This document shows positions 1 through 8,765 of a DNA stretch of 64,000 nt, piece by piece (the first letter of the stretch is position 1; every line of letters begins with the position of its first letter). The stretch is from Bifidobacterium breve. Its GTDB lineage: Bacteria; Actinomycetota; Actinomycetes; Nanopelagicales; Nanopelagicaceae. The notes under the pieces were generated by a model. It worked only from the letters and a program-made list of their open reading frames with translations. It was not told the origin of the DNA and searched no databases. The stretch lies in NCBI GenBank assembly GCA_945860275.1, contig CAMAPN010000001.1:1-64000 (forward strand). Direction: 5' to 3'. Position numbers and translations under genes: made by a program.

Positions 1-146
1 GAAGGATGTTCTAAAAGTAAAAGAGTTGACGGTGCGCCTTCTTCAAGAATCCTCTGGTGAGTCTCGCGCTGCAAAAGTAGGCCCGCTTCGTACTCGACCA
101 GCCCTACCCACGCAGTATCAAGTCGGGATTCGGTCGCTACGGCCAT
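1..146 (-). CDS. lipB: Octanoyltransferase LipB, N-terminal part (cut by window edge)
   Basis: This ORF is too short for the track. Reading the minus strand from the ATG at 146 gives 48 codons up to the window edge, with WVGLVEYEAGLLLQ and then LLLLEHP, which match the N-terminus of LipB octanoyl-ACP:protein N-octanoyltransferases. LipB transfers octanoyl groups from acyl carrier protein to the lipoyl domains of 2-oxoacid dehydrogenase E2 subunits and glycine cleavage H protein. The catalytic Lys and Cys lie outside the window. The start is supported by a TAGGCT box seven bases upstream. The neighbourhood fits, because sucB (two lipoyl domains), lpd and gcvT lie within 11 kb. Identification rests on a short fragment but the motif order is characteristic. 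Confidence 0.85.
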   Translation of the reverse strand, partial: MAVATESRLDTAWVGLVEYEAGLLLQRETHQRILEEGAPSTLLLLEHP

Positions 147-153
147 GTCGGTT

Positions 154-159
154 AGCCTA
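154..159 (-). promoter_or_regulatory. -10 box TAGGCT of lipB, probably leaderless
   Basis: TAGGCT on the minus strand ends seven bases before the lipB ATG. A start site about seven bases downstream would coincide with the start codon, giving a leaderless mRNA. No Shine-Dalgarno sequence lies between. Confidence 0.55.
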
Positions 160-277
160 CCCAAGGCAGAGGAATACGCCCTATTTCCGGCAAGCGAGAT
201 AGAATTGAACTCTATTGCCGGCCGCACTGCGGGCGAGCATCCACTTCTACCGTAACTTTTGAGAGGGCGGGGCAGCT

Positions 278-2473
278 ATGTCTACCGAGATTAACGAAGC
301 GACCATCGCAGAGCGAACGACCAAGGCGCGCAAGGGCCTCTGGATAGCCATCATCATCGTCTTTGGTTGGCTCGCGATTGGAGGAGTCTCGGGACCGGTC
401 TTTTCGAAGATTTCAACTGTCCAAGAGAATGACAACTCGGCTTTCTTGCCAGAGAGCGCCGAATCAACCTTGGCCAGCAAGATAACCGTTAAGTTCTCAG
501 ATCAATCCTCAGATCTCTTGCCCACCTTGATTCTCTTCCTCGGTGAGCTCAATCCGACAACAAACCCGGAGGCTTTTGCGCAACTCAATACCTATGCCGC
601 CTCCCTAGGCTCGAAGATTCTCCCCGAATCGAAGAAACCGCTCAGCCAATATTTCGCTCCGGGAGCACCCCTCCAAGCTATCCCTTCAGCAGATGGCAAA
701 GCTGCTCTCATCAATGTTCAGTTGAATTCAAAAATTGCTGGCGAGAATATTGAAGAGAAACCGCTACTGCCACTCATTATCGATTTCATTAGAAGCGATT
801 TGGAGAAAGAGTTCGCGAAAGCGGGAGTGGAAACCCACGTTACGGGCGCCGGTGGAATCTTCGCTGATCTCTTTGGCGCATTTGGATCGATTGATACAAA
901 GTTACTCTCCACTACTCTAATTGTAGTTGCCATCATTTTGATCGTTGTTTACAGATCTCCATTGCTTTGGATACTCCCATTGTTTACCGCTGCAACTGCA
1001 CTGGGTTTTGCCACCATGATTGTTTACTACCTAGCAAAAGCGGAAATCATTGACTTAAACGCACAGACTCAGGGAATCCTTGACGTTTTGGTATTGGGTG
1101 CCGCGACAGACTACGCCCTCTTACTTATTTCGCGTTATCGAGAAGAGCTTCATAAGTACAAATCTCGTTTCGTGGCTATGAGCGTCGCGCTTCGAGGCGT
1201 GGTCGAACCGATTGTCGCATCCGGCTCCACCGTCATTGCCGGCTTAATGGTTCTGCTCTTAAGTGATCTCTCAAGCAACCGTGGCTTAGGTCCCGTCGGT
1301 TCAATTGGCATTGCATGTGCAATGTTCGCAGCTCTTACTTTGTTGCCGTCGCTGCTAGTGCTCTTCGGTCGTTGGATTTTTTGGCCAAAGAAACCACGTT
1401 TTGAAAGCGAAGACGAGAAGTTATCTGGACTGTGGGCCAAGGTTGGGGATTGGGTTGATCGCAAACCTAAACCTATTTGGATTAGCACCGCGCTCCTACT
1501 GATCATTTTCGCTGGATTCTCGACCACACTTAAATCAGATGGCTTGGCACAAACAGATGCATTCACAACGAAGCCTGATTCGGTCATTGGTTTGGCAAAG
1601 CTTGGTGAACATTTCCCAAGTGGCGAGGGAACGCCAGTGGAGATTGTCGTTAAGGAAAGCGATCAGCAAGCATCCATTGCTGCTATCTCAAGAGTGAAAA
1701 ATGTTGCATCGGTCGTGCCGGTCACTAAATTCGATATGGCGACCATGTCTCCGACAAAAGAGGTAAAAGTTGTCGATGGCTCCGTCCTTCTGTACGCAAC
1801 TTTGGAAGTCGCCGCTGATTCGACAGAAGCTAAGAACACTATCCCGCTTATTCGCGAGGCGGCAAAATCGGTAAATCAAACGAGCTTGGTTGGTGGTCAA
1901 ACCGCTATCGGTTATGACGTCGATCAATCCTCTCGCCGCGATAACCGAGTCATCATTCCGATTGTGCTACTTCTCATCGCGCTAATTTTGGGAGTGCTCC
2001 TCCGAAGCATTCTTGCGGCAGGGCTACTACTTGTCACAGTAGTGCTCTCCTTCTTGGCAACCCTTGGCGTATGCGCGCTCGTATTCGAACATATCTTTGG
2101 CTTTAAAGGCACCGATGCGAGTTTCCCACTCTTCGCCTTCGTCTTCCTTGTGGCCTTAGGCATCGACTACAACATATTCCTTATGACTCGCGTCCGGGAA
2201 GAAGCGAAACGAATTGGCACTAAAGCCGGCGTCATCAAAGGTCTAACGGTCACTGGTGGCGTCATCACTTCTGCTGGAATCGTTCTTGCTGCCACTTTCG
2301 GCGTGCTCGGTGTGCTGCCTTTGGTATTCCTTGCAGAGCTAGGTTTTGCCGTTGCATTCGGAGTATTGCTTGACACGCTCGTTGTCCGTTCATTGCTAGT
2401 TCCCGCGCTCGTGCGAATTCTTGGGAGAAAGATCTGGTGGCCTTCCAAGCTCTCGAAAGAAGGACTTGATTGA
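278..2473 (+). CDS. MMPL/RND family membrane transporter
   Basis: The 731-residue protein has the MMPL layout: one transmembrane helix near residues 20-42, an extracytoplasmic domain to about 200, a block of helices at about 205-365, then a second copy with a helix near 400, a second extracytoplasmic domain and a helix block from about 555 to 715. Each helix block carries the family's charged motif, GAATDYALLLISRYREE in the first half and LGIDYNIFLMTRVREE in the second, where the Asp belongs to the proton relay. The family exports lipids, drugs or other hydrophobic compounds by proton antiport; the substrate cannot be read here. A GAGAGGG ribosome site precedes the ATG. Its stop overlaps the next start (TTGA), so it is probably co-translated with the oxidoreductase downstream. 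Confidence 0.85.
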   Translation: MSTEINEATIAERTTKARKGLWIAIIIVFGWLAIGGVSGPVFSKISTVQENDNSAFLPESAESTLASKITVKFSDQSSDLLPTLILFLGELNPTTNPEAFAQLNTYAASLGSKILPESKKPLSQYFAPGAPLQAIPSADGKAALINVQLNSKIAGENIEEKPLLPLIIDFIRSDLEKEFAKAGVETHVTGAGGIFADLFGAFGSIDTKLLSTTLIVVAIILIVVYRSPLLWILPLFTAATALGFATMIVYYLAKAEIIDLNAQTQGILDVLVLGAATDYALLLISRYREELHKYKSRFVAMSVALRGVVEPIVASGSTVIAGLMVLLLSDLSSNRGLGPVGSIGIACAMFAALTLLPSLLVLFGRWIFWPKKPRFESEDEKLSGLWAKVGDWVDRKPKPIWISTALLLIIFAGFSTTLKSDGLAQTDAFTTKPDSVIGLAKLGEHFPSGEGTPVEIVVKESDQQASIAAISRVKNVASVVPVTKFDMATMSPTKEVKVVDGSVLLYATLEVAADSTEAKNTIPLIREAAKSVNQTSLVGGQTAIGYDVDQSSRRDNRVIIPIVLLLIALILGVLLRSILAAGLLLVTVVLSFLATLGVCALVFEHIFGFKGTDASFPLFAFVFLVALGIDYNIFLMTRVREEAKRIGTKAGVIKGLTVTGGVITSAGIVLAATFGVLGVLPLVFLAELGFAVAFGVLLDTLVVRSLLVPALVRILGRKIWWPSKLSKEGLD

Positions 2474-3492
2474 ACAAGCTACGAGTTGGACTAGTTGGCT
2501 ACGGCCTAGGCGGGCGCGTATTCCATGCACCTTTGCTCATAGGGGCAGGGTTTGAAGTCGCAGCAATCCTCACCAACTCTCCAGAGCGAATTGCTAGTGC
2601 AAAAACTGATGTTCCGAGCGCTGCAATCGTTGCGACGATGCAAGAGCTCCTTGCGCTTGAACTCGACCTCGTGGTGATTAGCTCTGCCAATCAAGTGCAC
2701 GCAGAGCAGGCGCTGAAATCAATAGGCGCTGGCGTGGCAACAGTTATCGATAAGCCCGTTGGACGAAATCTTCCTGAAACGAAGGCAATACTTGCCGCTG
2801 CAGAGAGCGCTGGAGTCAAGGCGTCTGCATTTTTCAATCGTCGCTGGGATAGTGATGCGTTAACGGTTAAGCGAATAATTCGTGAACGTTGCCTTGGGCC
2901 AATCCATCGCTATGAATCACGTTTCGAACGTTACAAACCAGAGATTGCCTCATTTGGTTGGCGAGATCAAAGCGATCAGGAGAGTGGCGGTGGGTGGCTT
3001 CTTGATATTCAGACGCATTTAGTTGCTGGCGCCCTCGATCTTTTTGGACCAGCGGAGGTTGCATTTGCTGCAATGCGAAATGTCCGCGGCGCATCCGATG
3101 ATGATGTCATCATCGTGTTGCATCACTTGATGGGTGTCGATTCTTATCTGACAGCTAGCGCCGTTTCAGGTTTCACTGGACCTCGCGTTCGCCTTTCTGC
3201 CCGAGGTGGAACAGTGGTGATTGACGAGCTCGATCCGCAGGAAGAGATGTTAAAGCGCGGCGAGATTCCGCACGGCGGTGAATGGAATTCACCAACGCAA
3301 TCAACGGCGAAGTTATACCGGGGCGATAATGAAAGTTTCGAAGTAGTTCCAGCGGAAAATGGAAATTATGTTGAGTTCTATCTCCAGGTAAGAAACGCAC
3401 TCACATCTGATGCCCCGATGCCAGTTTCTCATAAGGATGCCCTGGAAGTAGCACGCTTAATTGATATCGCTCGAGAGATTTCCTTGCGATGA
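2470..3492 (+). CDS. Gfo/Idh/MocA family oxidoreductase
   Basis: The 340-residue protein starts with a Rossmann nucleotide-binding segment, GLVGYGLGGRVFHAPL, and has DKPVGRN near residue 98, the Gfo/Idh form of the EKP motif whose Lys is catalytic. The C-terminal part should form the alpha/beta sheet domain of the family, with QTHLVAGALDLFG in the substrate region. Family members are NAD(P)-dependent dehydrogenases of sugars, inositols or related compounds; the substrate is unknown. The TTG start overlaps the MMPL stop, and its own stop overlaps the next ATG, so three genes form a tightly coupled unit. The FHAPL N-terminus resembles the YvaA/YdgJ-type subfamily. Confidence 0.85.
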   Translation: MNKLRVGLVGYGLGGRVFHAPLLIGAGFEVAAILTNSPERIASAKTDVPSAAIVATMQELLALELDLVVISSANQVHAEQALKSIGAGVATVIDKPVGRNLPETKAILAAAESAGVKASAFFNRRWDSDALTVKRIIRERCLGPIHRYESRFERYKPEIASFGWRDQSDQESGGGWLLDIQTHLVAGALDLFGPAEVAFAAMRNVRGASDDDVIIVLHHLMGVDSYLTASAVSGFTGPRVRLSARGGTVVIDELDPQEEMLKRGEIPHGGEWNSPTQSTAKLYRGDNESFEVVPAENGNYVEFYLQVRNALTSDAPMPVSHKDALEVARLIDIAREISLR

Positions 3493-4661
3493 TTCTTGTG
3501 ATTGGCGGGGGATTGGCCGGCATTAGGGCCGCCCTCACCATTCAAGAAAGCGGTCAACAGGTCCATCTGGTGGAAGCACAGCCGAGCGCGGGTGGGCGAT
3601 TAGCGACAGAGATTGTTAATGGTTTTACGATTGATCGCGGTTTTCAAGTGATCAACCCTGGCTATAGCGAATTACGCAGACTAGATGTTCGAACACAGTT
3701 TCATCCGATTTCAGCAGGAGCGGTTGCGGTGATCGATGGTCGAACTACTTTTTTTGGAGATCCCCGGCGGGAATTGCGGAGCATTTCACGAGCGCTACCG
3801 AAAATCATCAACGATCCAAAACCGTTTTTCGGATTACTTAGAGGCGCTTTGTTGACGCAAGTTCGAGAGGGAGAGAGCGCTGATCAGTTCTTGCAAAGAT
3901 TAGGGGCAACCGGCGCGCCTTATGAGCAGCTCATCGAACCCTTCCTGCGCGGGGTATTCCTCACAGCGTTACCGGAGGTAGACGCGCGTTTTGCGCAGCG
4001 CGTGCTGCGCACGTTATTTCGCCACGTTCCAGGGTTGCCTGATGGGGGAGTGCAGGCGCTTGTCCAGGAGCTCCGCCATAGAGTGAAATCAATCCAATCA
4101 GGCGAGCGGGCCCTCGAGATTTCTCGAAGTGGTCGAGGATTCAATGTAAAGACCACTAACGCGACCTTCGCTGCGCGCAAAGTTATCGTGGCTACGGATT
4201 ACGCAAATGCTCAGCAATTCTCGAGCGCTATCCCTAAAGTGACCTTCGCTCGTTCGACTGCGTGGTATTTCACCTTGGAAGCGCAGATTTCTTATCAACA
4301 TCGGCTCCATGTCGCACCTCTAGCTTCAGGACCAGTCGTGACAGCAGTTGATGTTGCAGCTGTTGTGCCAAGTTACTCACCAGATGGCAGAGGGCTGCTT
4401 TCAGTGACAACGCTTGAGGAAAGTTCGGAGCGCGAGGTTCGTAACCACCTGCAACAAATCTATGGCGAATCCATTAACGGGGAACTGATCTCCCGAATTG
4501 ATATTGAGAGCGCCCTTCCGATTATTCCCCCAGGAGCGCGACGACGCGGAATACTTGAAGATGCGGGACTGATTTTTGCAGGAGATTACCTAACTGAGCC
4601 CTCACAAAATGGCGCACTACTCTCTGGACGTTTAGCTGGCGAGAGCGCAATTAATAATTAA
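3489..4661 (+). CDS. FAD-dependent oxidoreductase, protoporphyrinogen oxidase/amine oxidase-like
   Basis: The 390-residue protein begins with a dinucleotide-binding fold, VIGGGLAGIRAALTI, an acidic residue at the end of the second strand (VEAQ) and the GGR motif that follows in the flavin amine oxidase family. The C-terminus, LIFAGDYLTEPSQNGALLSG, is the typical second FAD contact (GD..). The family covers protoporphyrinogen oxidases, phytoene desaturases and amine oxidases. No haem or carotenoid gene lies nearby, so no specific reaction is assigned. The start overlaps the upstream Gfo/Idh stop in ATGA. It ends seven bases from a converging gene. Confidence 0.8.
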   Translation: MILVIGGGLAGIRAALTIQESGQQVHLVEAQPSAGGRLATEIVNGFTIDRGFQVINPGYSELRRLDVRTQFHPISAGAVAVIDGRTTFFGDPRRELRSISRALPKIINDPKPFFGLLRGALLTQVREGESADQFLQRLGATGAPYEQLIEPFLRGVFLTALPEVDARFAQRVLRTLFRHVPGLPDGGVQALVQELRHRVKSIQSGERALEISRSGRGFNVKTTNATFAARKVIVATDYANAQQFSSAIPKVTFARSTAWYFTLEAQISYQHRLHVAPLASGPVVTAVDVAAVVPSYSPDGRGLLSVTTLEESSEREVRNHLQQIYGESINGELISRIDIESALPIIPPGARRRGILEDAGLIFAGDYLTEPSQNGALLSGRLAGESAINN

Positions 4662-4677
4662 TTGATAGTTATTGCGC
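4645..4677. terminator. Inverted repeat across converging stop codons
   Basis: GCGCAAT and ATTGCGC form a 7-bp stem around an AT-rich loop that spans both the end of the FAD oxidoreductase and the end of the epimerase. It could terminate transcription in both directions, but there is no strong U tract. Confidence 0.35.
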
Positions 4678-5553
4678 AGCAAGCTTTGCCAGCGCCGGCG
4701 CTAAATGTGGAAAATCAAAAACGAAACCAGCTTCATCCAGTACTGCAGGCAGCACTCGCTTCGAGCCGAGAATCTCCGTGGAAAATCCACCCAGGGTGAC
4801 CTTAAGTGCGAAACCAGGAACAGGCAGCAACGCGGGACGCTTGAGTGCGCGTGCGAGAGCTGCAGTGAATTCACTATTGGTCGCAGGATTTGGCGCGGTG
4901 AGGTTTACTGGACCGGAGATGTCATGATCGATTAAGAAATCGATGGCACGAACTTGGTCATGCACGGTAATCCATGACCACCATTGCTTTCCTGAACCGA
5001 GTTTGCCACCTAAACCAAACTTAAACAGCGGCATCATTCGACCAAGCGCACCACCGGTGGGATCAAGAACTAACCCCGTGCGAATCTTGGCCGTTCGCAC
5101 TGAAGGTGCTCCATCTGCAGCGCGCTCCCATTCGAGGCAGACTCGTGCAAGGAAATCATCCCCACCCCGATCATTTTCGGTAACAGCTCTATTGCCAGTT
5201 TCACCATACCAACCGATAGCGCTCGATGAGATTAGCGATTTGATTTTGAGTTGCTCTGCTGCATTGGCAATCGTTGTGGTGCCATAGAGCCGTGAATTGA
5301 GAATTTCTGCTTTGTAACTGGTGCTCCATCTTTTATCGCCAACTCCTGCTCCAGCGAGGTGAACGATGGAATCAACTCCTTCAAGAGCGACTAAATCAAC
5401 TTTGCCATCAATTGGGTCCCAGAATGCCTCATCTTTTGCCCGTGGTTCACGGCGAACTAATTTAATAACTGTGTCGCCTTTTCCGCGCAAGTGCGAAACG
5501 AGGGCTGAACCAATCAACCCCGAAGCGCCGGTGACGGCAATAGTTCGTGACAT
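4669..5553 (-). CDS. TIGR01777 family NAD-dependent epimerase-like protein
   Basis: The 294-residue protein starts with the atypical short-chain dehydrogenase glycine motif VTGASGLIGSALV, continues with LVRREP and VDSIVHLAGAG, and has SSAIGWYG, where Tyr belongs to the YxxxK-like region. The C-terminal DUF1731-like segment, PVPGFALKVTLGG, is typical of the TIGR01777 (YfcH/SulA-like) group. Function in the family is uncertain. The gene follows sucB by nine bases on the same strand and probably ends the pepA-lpd-sucB operon; this linkage with sucB and lipB is common in actinobacteria. Confidence 0.85.
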   Translation of the reverse strand: MSRTIAVTGASGLIGSALVSHLRGKGDTVIKLVRREPRAKDEAFWDPIDGKVDLVALEGVDSIVHLAGAGVGDKRWSTSYKAEILNSRLYGTTTIANAAEQLKIKSLISSSAIGWYGETGNRAVTENDRGGDDFLARVCLEWERAADGAPSVRTAKIRTGLVLDPTGGALGRMMPLFKFGLGGKLGSGKQWWSWITVHDQVRAIDFLIDHDISGPVNLTAPNPATNSEFTAALARALKRPALLPVPGFALKVTLGGFSTEILGSKRVLPAVLDEAGFVFDFPHLAPALAKLAAQ

Positions 5554-5562
5554 GTTTATCTC

Positions 5563-7287
5563 TTAAAGACCAAGATCCGCTTCGAAGCGACCAAGCTCCA
5601 AGCGCTCTTTCAGAGTTCCAAGGAAGCGCGCTGCATCAGCACCGTCGACGATTCGATGATCGTAGGAGATCGCAAGATAAACCATAGAGCGAATCGCAAT
5701 CTTCTCTTCGCCATCAGCCTCAGTGATAACAACGGGACGTTTCACAATAGAACCAATGCCCAGAATTGCAACCTGTGGCTGGTTGATAATCGGCGTATCA
5801 AATAGCGCGCCACGACTTCCGGTATTGGTAATCGTAAAGGTGCCACCGCTTAACTCATCAGGGTTGATTTTGCTATCGCGAGTACGAAGCGCAACATCAT
5901 TAATCCGACGAGCAATACCACCTAGGTTGAGATCGCCGGCATCCTTGATCACTGGAACAAGCAAGCCGCGTTCGGTATCGACAGCGATACCAAGATTCTC
6001 AGTGCCGTGATAGACGATGTTCTCGCCATCGATTGAGGAGTTGACCACCGGGTGCTGCTTAAGCGCTTCACATACCGCAACTGCGAAGAATGGCAAGAAG
6101 GTGAGATTTACACCCTCACGCTCTTGGAACCCACCTTTAGCTTTTGCTCGAAGTTTCGCGATTTTCGTGACATCTACCTCGACGACCGTTGTGAGTTGGG
6201 CTGAGGTGTGAAGTGACTCGACCATCCGTGCAGCGATCACCTTACGAAGGCGCGTCATAGGTACGGTCGTGCCACGTAATGGCGATGCTGTGACGGTGGC
6301 AGAAGCTTTCGCCTTGTCATGTGGTGATGCCGCGGCTGGGGAGACTGGGGCAGCCGGAGCAGCTACTGGTGCGCTCGAGAGAGCGCGAGCGCGTTCTGCG
6401 GCATCATAAACATCTTGTTTACGAATTCGGCCACCAACTCCGGTGCCCGACACGTTCGCGAGATCAATCGACAATTCAGCTGCAAGCTTTCGAACAAGAG
6501 GTGTGACATATGAATCACTCTCCACACGCGATGCTGGCGCGGCAATGGTATTCATAGGCGCTGCTGCTGGAGTCACTGCTGGAGTCACTACTGGTGGTGC
6601 AACTGGAGCAACTGGAGCAACTGGAGCAGTTGGAGCAGTTGGAGCGGGGGCAGGTGGCGCGACGGGCGCAGGTGCGCTTACCTTCGCTGGAGCAACTGCG
6701 GAGCCAACCGCCGAGATTGCTGCGAGTTTGCCACCAACGGGGATTACTGAATCAGCCGGAGCGAAGATCTCACTAACTGTCCCGGCGACAGGGGAGGGAA
6801 TTTCGGTATCGACTTTATCGGTGGACACTTCAAGGAGCGCTTCATCCATGGCAATAGCATCGCCAACGTTTTTCAACCAACGAGTGACAGTTCCCTCGGT
6901 CACAGATTCACCAAGTGCTGGCATAACGACTATTTCATTTGCGCCACCCGAAGGGGATGCCGCTGCAGGTGCAGCGGGTGTTGCGGGTGCTGCGGGTGCT
7001 GCGGGTGCTGCGGGTGCGCTCGCAACTGCAGGCGCTGCCGGTGTAGCTGCACCATCATTGATAACAACAAGATCGGCGCCCACTGGAACAGTTTGATCGA
7101 CGGCTACGAGAATCTTGGCGACGGTGCCTGCAACTGGTGATGGGATTTCGGTATCGACTTTATCGGTCGACACCTCAAGGAGTGGTTCATCAACGGCGAC
7201 CTGGTCGCCCTCATTTTTCAACCATCGAGTAACGGTGCCCTCGGTCACGCTCTCCCCGAGCGCTGGCATCACAACATTAAATGACAT
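5563..7287 (-). CDS. sucB: 2-oxoglutarate/pyruvate dehydrogenase E2, dihydrolipoamide acyltransferase
   Basis: The 574-residue E2 subunit has two lipoyl domains (about 2-78 and 118-193), each with [12 protein letters not shown], giving lipoylated Lys43 and Lys158. Ala/Pro-rich linkers follow, then a peripheral subunit-binding domain (about 260-297, [15 protein letters not shown]) and a catalytic domain ending in HRIVDG with active-site His544 and Asp548. It transfers acyl groups from E1 to CoA. Actinobacterial proteins of this type are named SucB, but in Corynebacterium and Mycobacterium they are the E2 of pyruvate dehydrogenase and are shared with the 2-oxoglutarate dehydrogenase. The E1 genes are not in the window. 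lpd (E3) lies 43 bases upstream. Confidence 0.95.
   Translation of the reverse strand: MSFNVVMPALGESVTEGTVTRWLKNEGDQVAVDEPLLEVSTDKVDTEIPSPVAGTVAKILVAVDQTVPVGADLVVINDGAATPAAPAVASAPAAPAAPAAPATPAAPAAASPSGGANEIVVMPALGESVTEGTVTRWLKNVGDAIAMDEALLEVSTDKVDTEIPSPVAGTVSEIFAPADSVIPVGGKLAAISAVGSAVAPAKVSAPAPVAPPAPAPTAPTAPVAPVAPVAPPVVTPAVTPAAAPMNTIAAPASRVESDSYVTPLVRKLAAELSIDLANVSGTGVGGRIRKQDVYDAAERARALSSAPVAAPAAPVSPAAASPHDKAKASATVTASPLRGTTVPMTRLRKVIAARMVESLHTSAQLTTVVEVDVTKIAKLRAKAKGGFQEREGVNLTFLPFFAVAVCEALKQHPVVNSSIDGENIVYHGTENLGIAVDTERGLLVPVIKDAGDLNLGGIARRINDVALRTRDSKINPDELSGGTFTITNTGSRGALFDTPIINQPQVAILGIGSIVKRPVVITEADGEEKIAIRSMVYLAISYDHRIVDGADAARFLGTLKERLELGRFEADLGL
6601..6645. repeat. 9-bp tandem repeat in second sucB linker
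   Basis: Five units of AACTGGAGC or AGTTGGAGC run head to tail and encode a Pro-Val-Ala linker on the minus strand. The repeat is coding and length-variable linkers are normal in E2 proteins. Confidence 0.85.
6974..7018. repeat. 9-bp tandem repeat in first sucB linker
   Basis: Five units of GCGGGTGCT (first and last slightly changed) encode an Ala-Pro-Ala linker between the two lipoyl domains on the minus strand. Confidence 0.85.
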
Positions 7288-7330
7288 CTTCTTCTCCTCT
7301 AGTCCCGTCTCGTCCCGCTAATCGTAATTA

Positions 7331-8695
7331 CTATCCGTGCGCGTGCAATGGTTTACCGGCCAAAGCAAGGTGCGCCTCGCCCATAGCCTCTGACATTGTG
7401 GGGTGGGCGTGGATTAACGGCGCCACATCATCTGCCGTCGCCTCCCAGTTGTAGATTAATTGCGCTTCGGCAAGAAGTTCACCGACTCGGCTACCGACCA
7501 TATGAACGCCTAGCACTGGGCCATTTTTCTCAGCAACGAGCTTGATGGATCCTGAAGTGCGCAGAATCTGAGATTTGCCATTTCCAGCTAAATCGTAGAC
7601 AAGCTCTACAACATCATGGCCACGCTCTCTCGCTTGCGCAGTGGTTAATCCAACTGAAGCAACCTCTGGTTCAGAGTACGTGACTCGTGGAACTCCATCA
7701 TAATTAATCGGACGCGGATTGAGTCCGGCAATCTCTTCAGCTACAAGAATTCCCTCGCCAAATCCAACATGTGCAAGTTGCAAGGTAGGGATGAGGTCGC
7801 CCACGGCATAAACGTTCGCAACATTAGTGCGGCACTTTTCGTCGACGAGAACATAACCGCGATCCATCGCCACGCCAATTCCTTCGTACCCAAGATTGGC
7901 TGATGTTGGTCCGCGACCAACAGAAACGAGCAGTAAGTCAGCCTCGAATTCGCGCCCATCTTCGAGCGCGACTTTAACCCCAGAGTCTGTAGGTGTTGCG
8001 CTCTTAAAGCGGACGCCTAATTCAAAGTTAATTCCTCGTTTACGGTATGCACGCTCCAACAACTTAGAAGTTGATTCGTCTTCGAGCGGAACCAAATGCT
8101 GTAAACCTTCAATGATGCGAACATCGGAACCAAAAGATTTCCATACGGATGCAAATTCGCAACCAATCACACCACCACCAAGCACGATGACGCTCTTGGG
8201 AACATAATCAAGTCCAAGGGCATGATCACTTGTCACAATGGTTTTTCCATTGATCTCTAAACCTGGAAGAGTCTTTGGATATGAGCCAGTTGCAAGCACA
8301 AGATTCTTGCCAGTGATCTTTTCACCGTTAACTTCCACCGTGTCTTTGGAAATAACCTTGCCATGTCCCTCGATGAAAGTGATGCCACGACTTTTTACCA
8401 AGCCTTGTAAACCTTTATAGAGTTTTGTGATGACGCCATCTTTATATGTATTGACGCCCCCCATGTCGATGCCGCCTAGCTCGGCAACAACTCCAAATTC
8501 GTGGGCTTCCCGAGTGTTATCGGCAATCTCGCCTGCATGGAGCAGGGCTTTGGTTGGGATGCAGCCGCGATGCAGGCAGGTGCCGCCAAGTTTGCCGGCT
8601 TCGATGAGGGCCACAGAAAGGCCAAGTTGCGCTGATCGAAGTGCACAGGCATAACCGCCTGATCCTCCACCAAGGATTACTACATCAAAGGACAT
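7331..8695 (-). CDS. lpd: Dihydrolipoyl dehydrogenase (E3)
   Basis: The 454-residue flavoprotein reoxidises dihydrolipoamide on E2 subunits with NAD+. It has the FAD motif ILGGGSGGYACALR, the redox disulfide GGTCLHRGCIPTKA (Cys40 and Cys45), a second NAD-binding glycine motif VIVLGGGVIGCEFAS, the FAD motif VYAVGD, and the C-terminal active-site HAHPTMSE with His431 and Glu436. Length is normal. A CAGGAG ribosome site precedes the ATG. It lies between pepA and sucB on the same strand, matching its role in the 2-oxoacid dehydrogenase complexes and, with gcvT nearby, possibly in glycine cleavage. Confidence 0.95.
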   Translation of the reverse strand: MSFDVVILGGGSGGYACALRSAQLGLSVALIEAGKLGGTCLHRGCIPTKALLHAGEIADNTREAHEFGVVAELGGIDMGGVNTYKDGVITKLYKGLQGLVKSRGITFIEGHGKVISKDTVEVNGEKITGKNLVLATGSYPKTLPGLEINGKTIVTSDHALGLDYVPKSVIVLGGGVIGCEFASVWKSFGSDVRIIEGLQHLVPLEDESTSKLLERAYRKRGINFELGVRFKSATPTDSGVKVALEDGREFEADLLLVSVGRGPTSANLGYEGIGVAMDRGYVLVDEKCRTNVANVYAVGDLIPTLQLAHVGFGEGILVAEEIAGLNPRPINYDGVPRVTYSEPEVASVGLTTAQARERGHDVVELVYDLAGNGKSQILRTSGSIKLVAEKNGPVLGVHMVGSRVGELLAEAQLIYNWEATADDVAPLIHAHPTMSEAMGEAHLALAGKPLHAHG

Positions 8696-8765
8696 CTACT
8701 TACTCCTGACTGTTATCTGCCGTAGTAGTCATTTCTGGTTTACCTATGGGGTTATCTTCCCACTC

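Noticed and set aside
1150-1587. 145-residue minus-strand ORF inside the MMPL gene
   Set aside because: It is a shadow of a gene with clear transporter motifs and has no own start signals.
6974-7018. Regular short repeats that could suggest a CRISPR-like array
   Set aside because: The units are 9 bp without spacers and lie in frame within sucB.
6443-7096. 217-residue plus-strand ORF rich in Gly, Ala and Thr
   Set aside because: It is the antisense of sucB; its low complexity mirrors the repeats coding for the Ala/Pro linkers.
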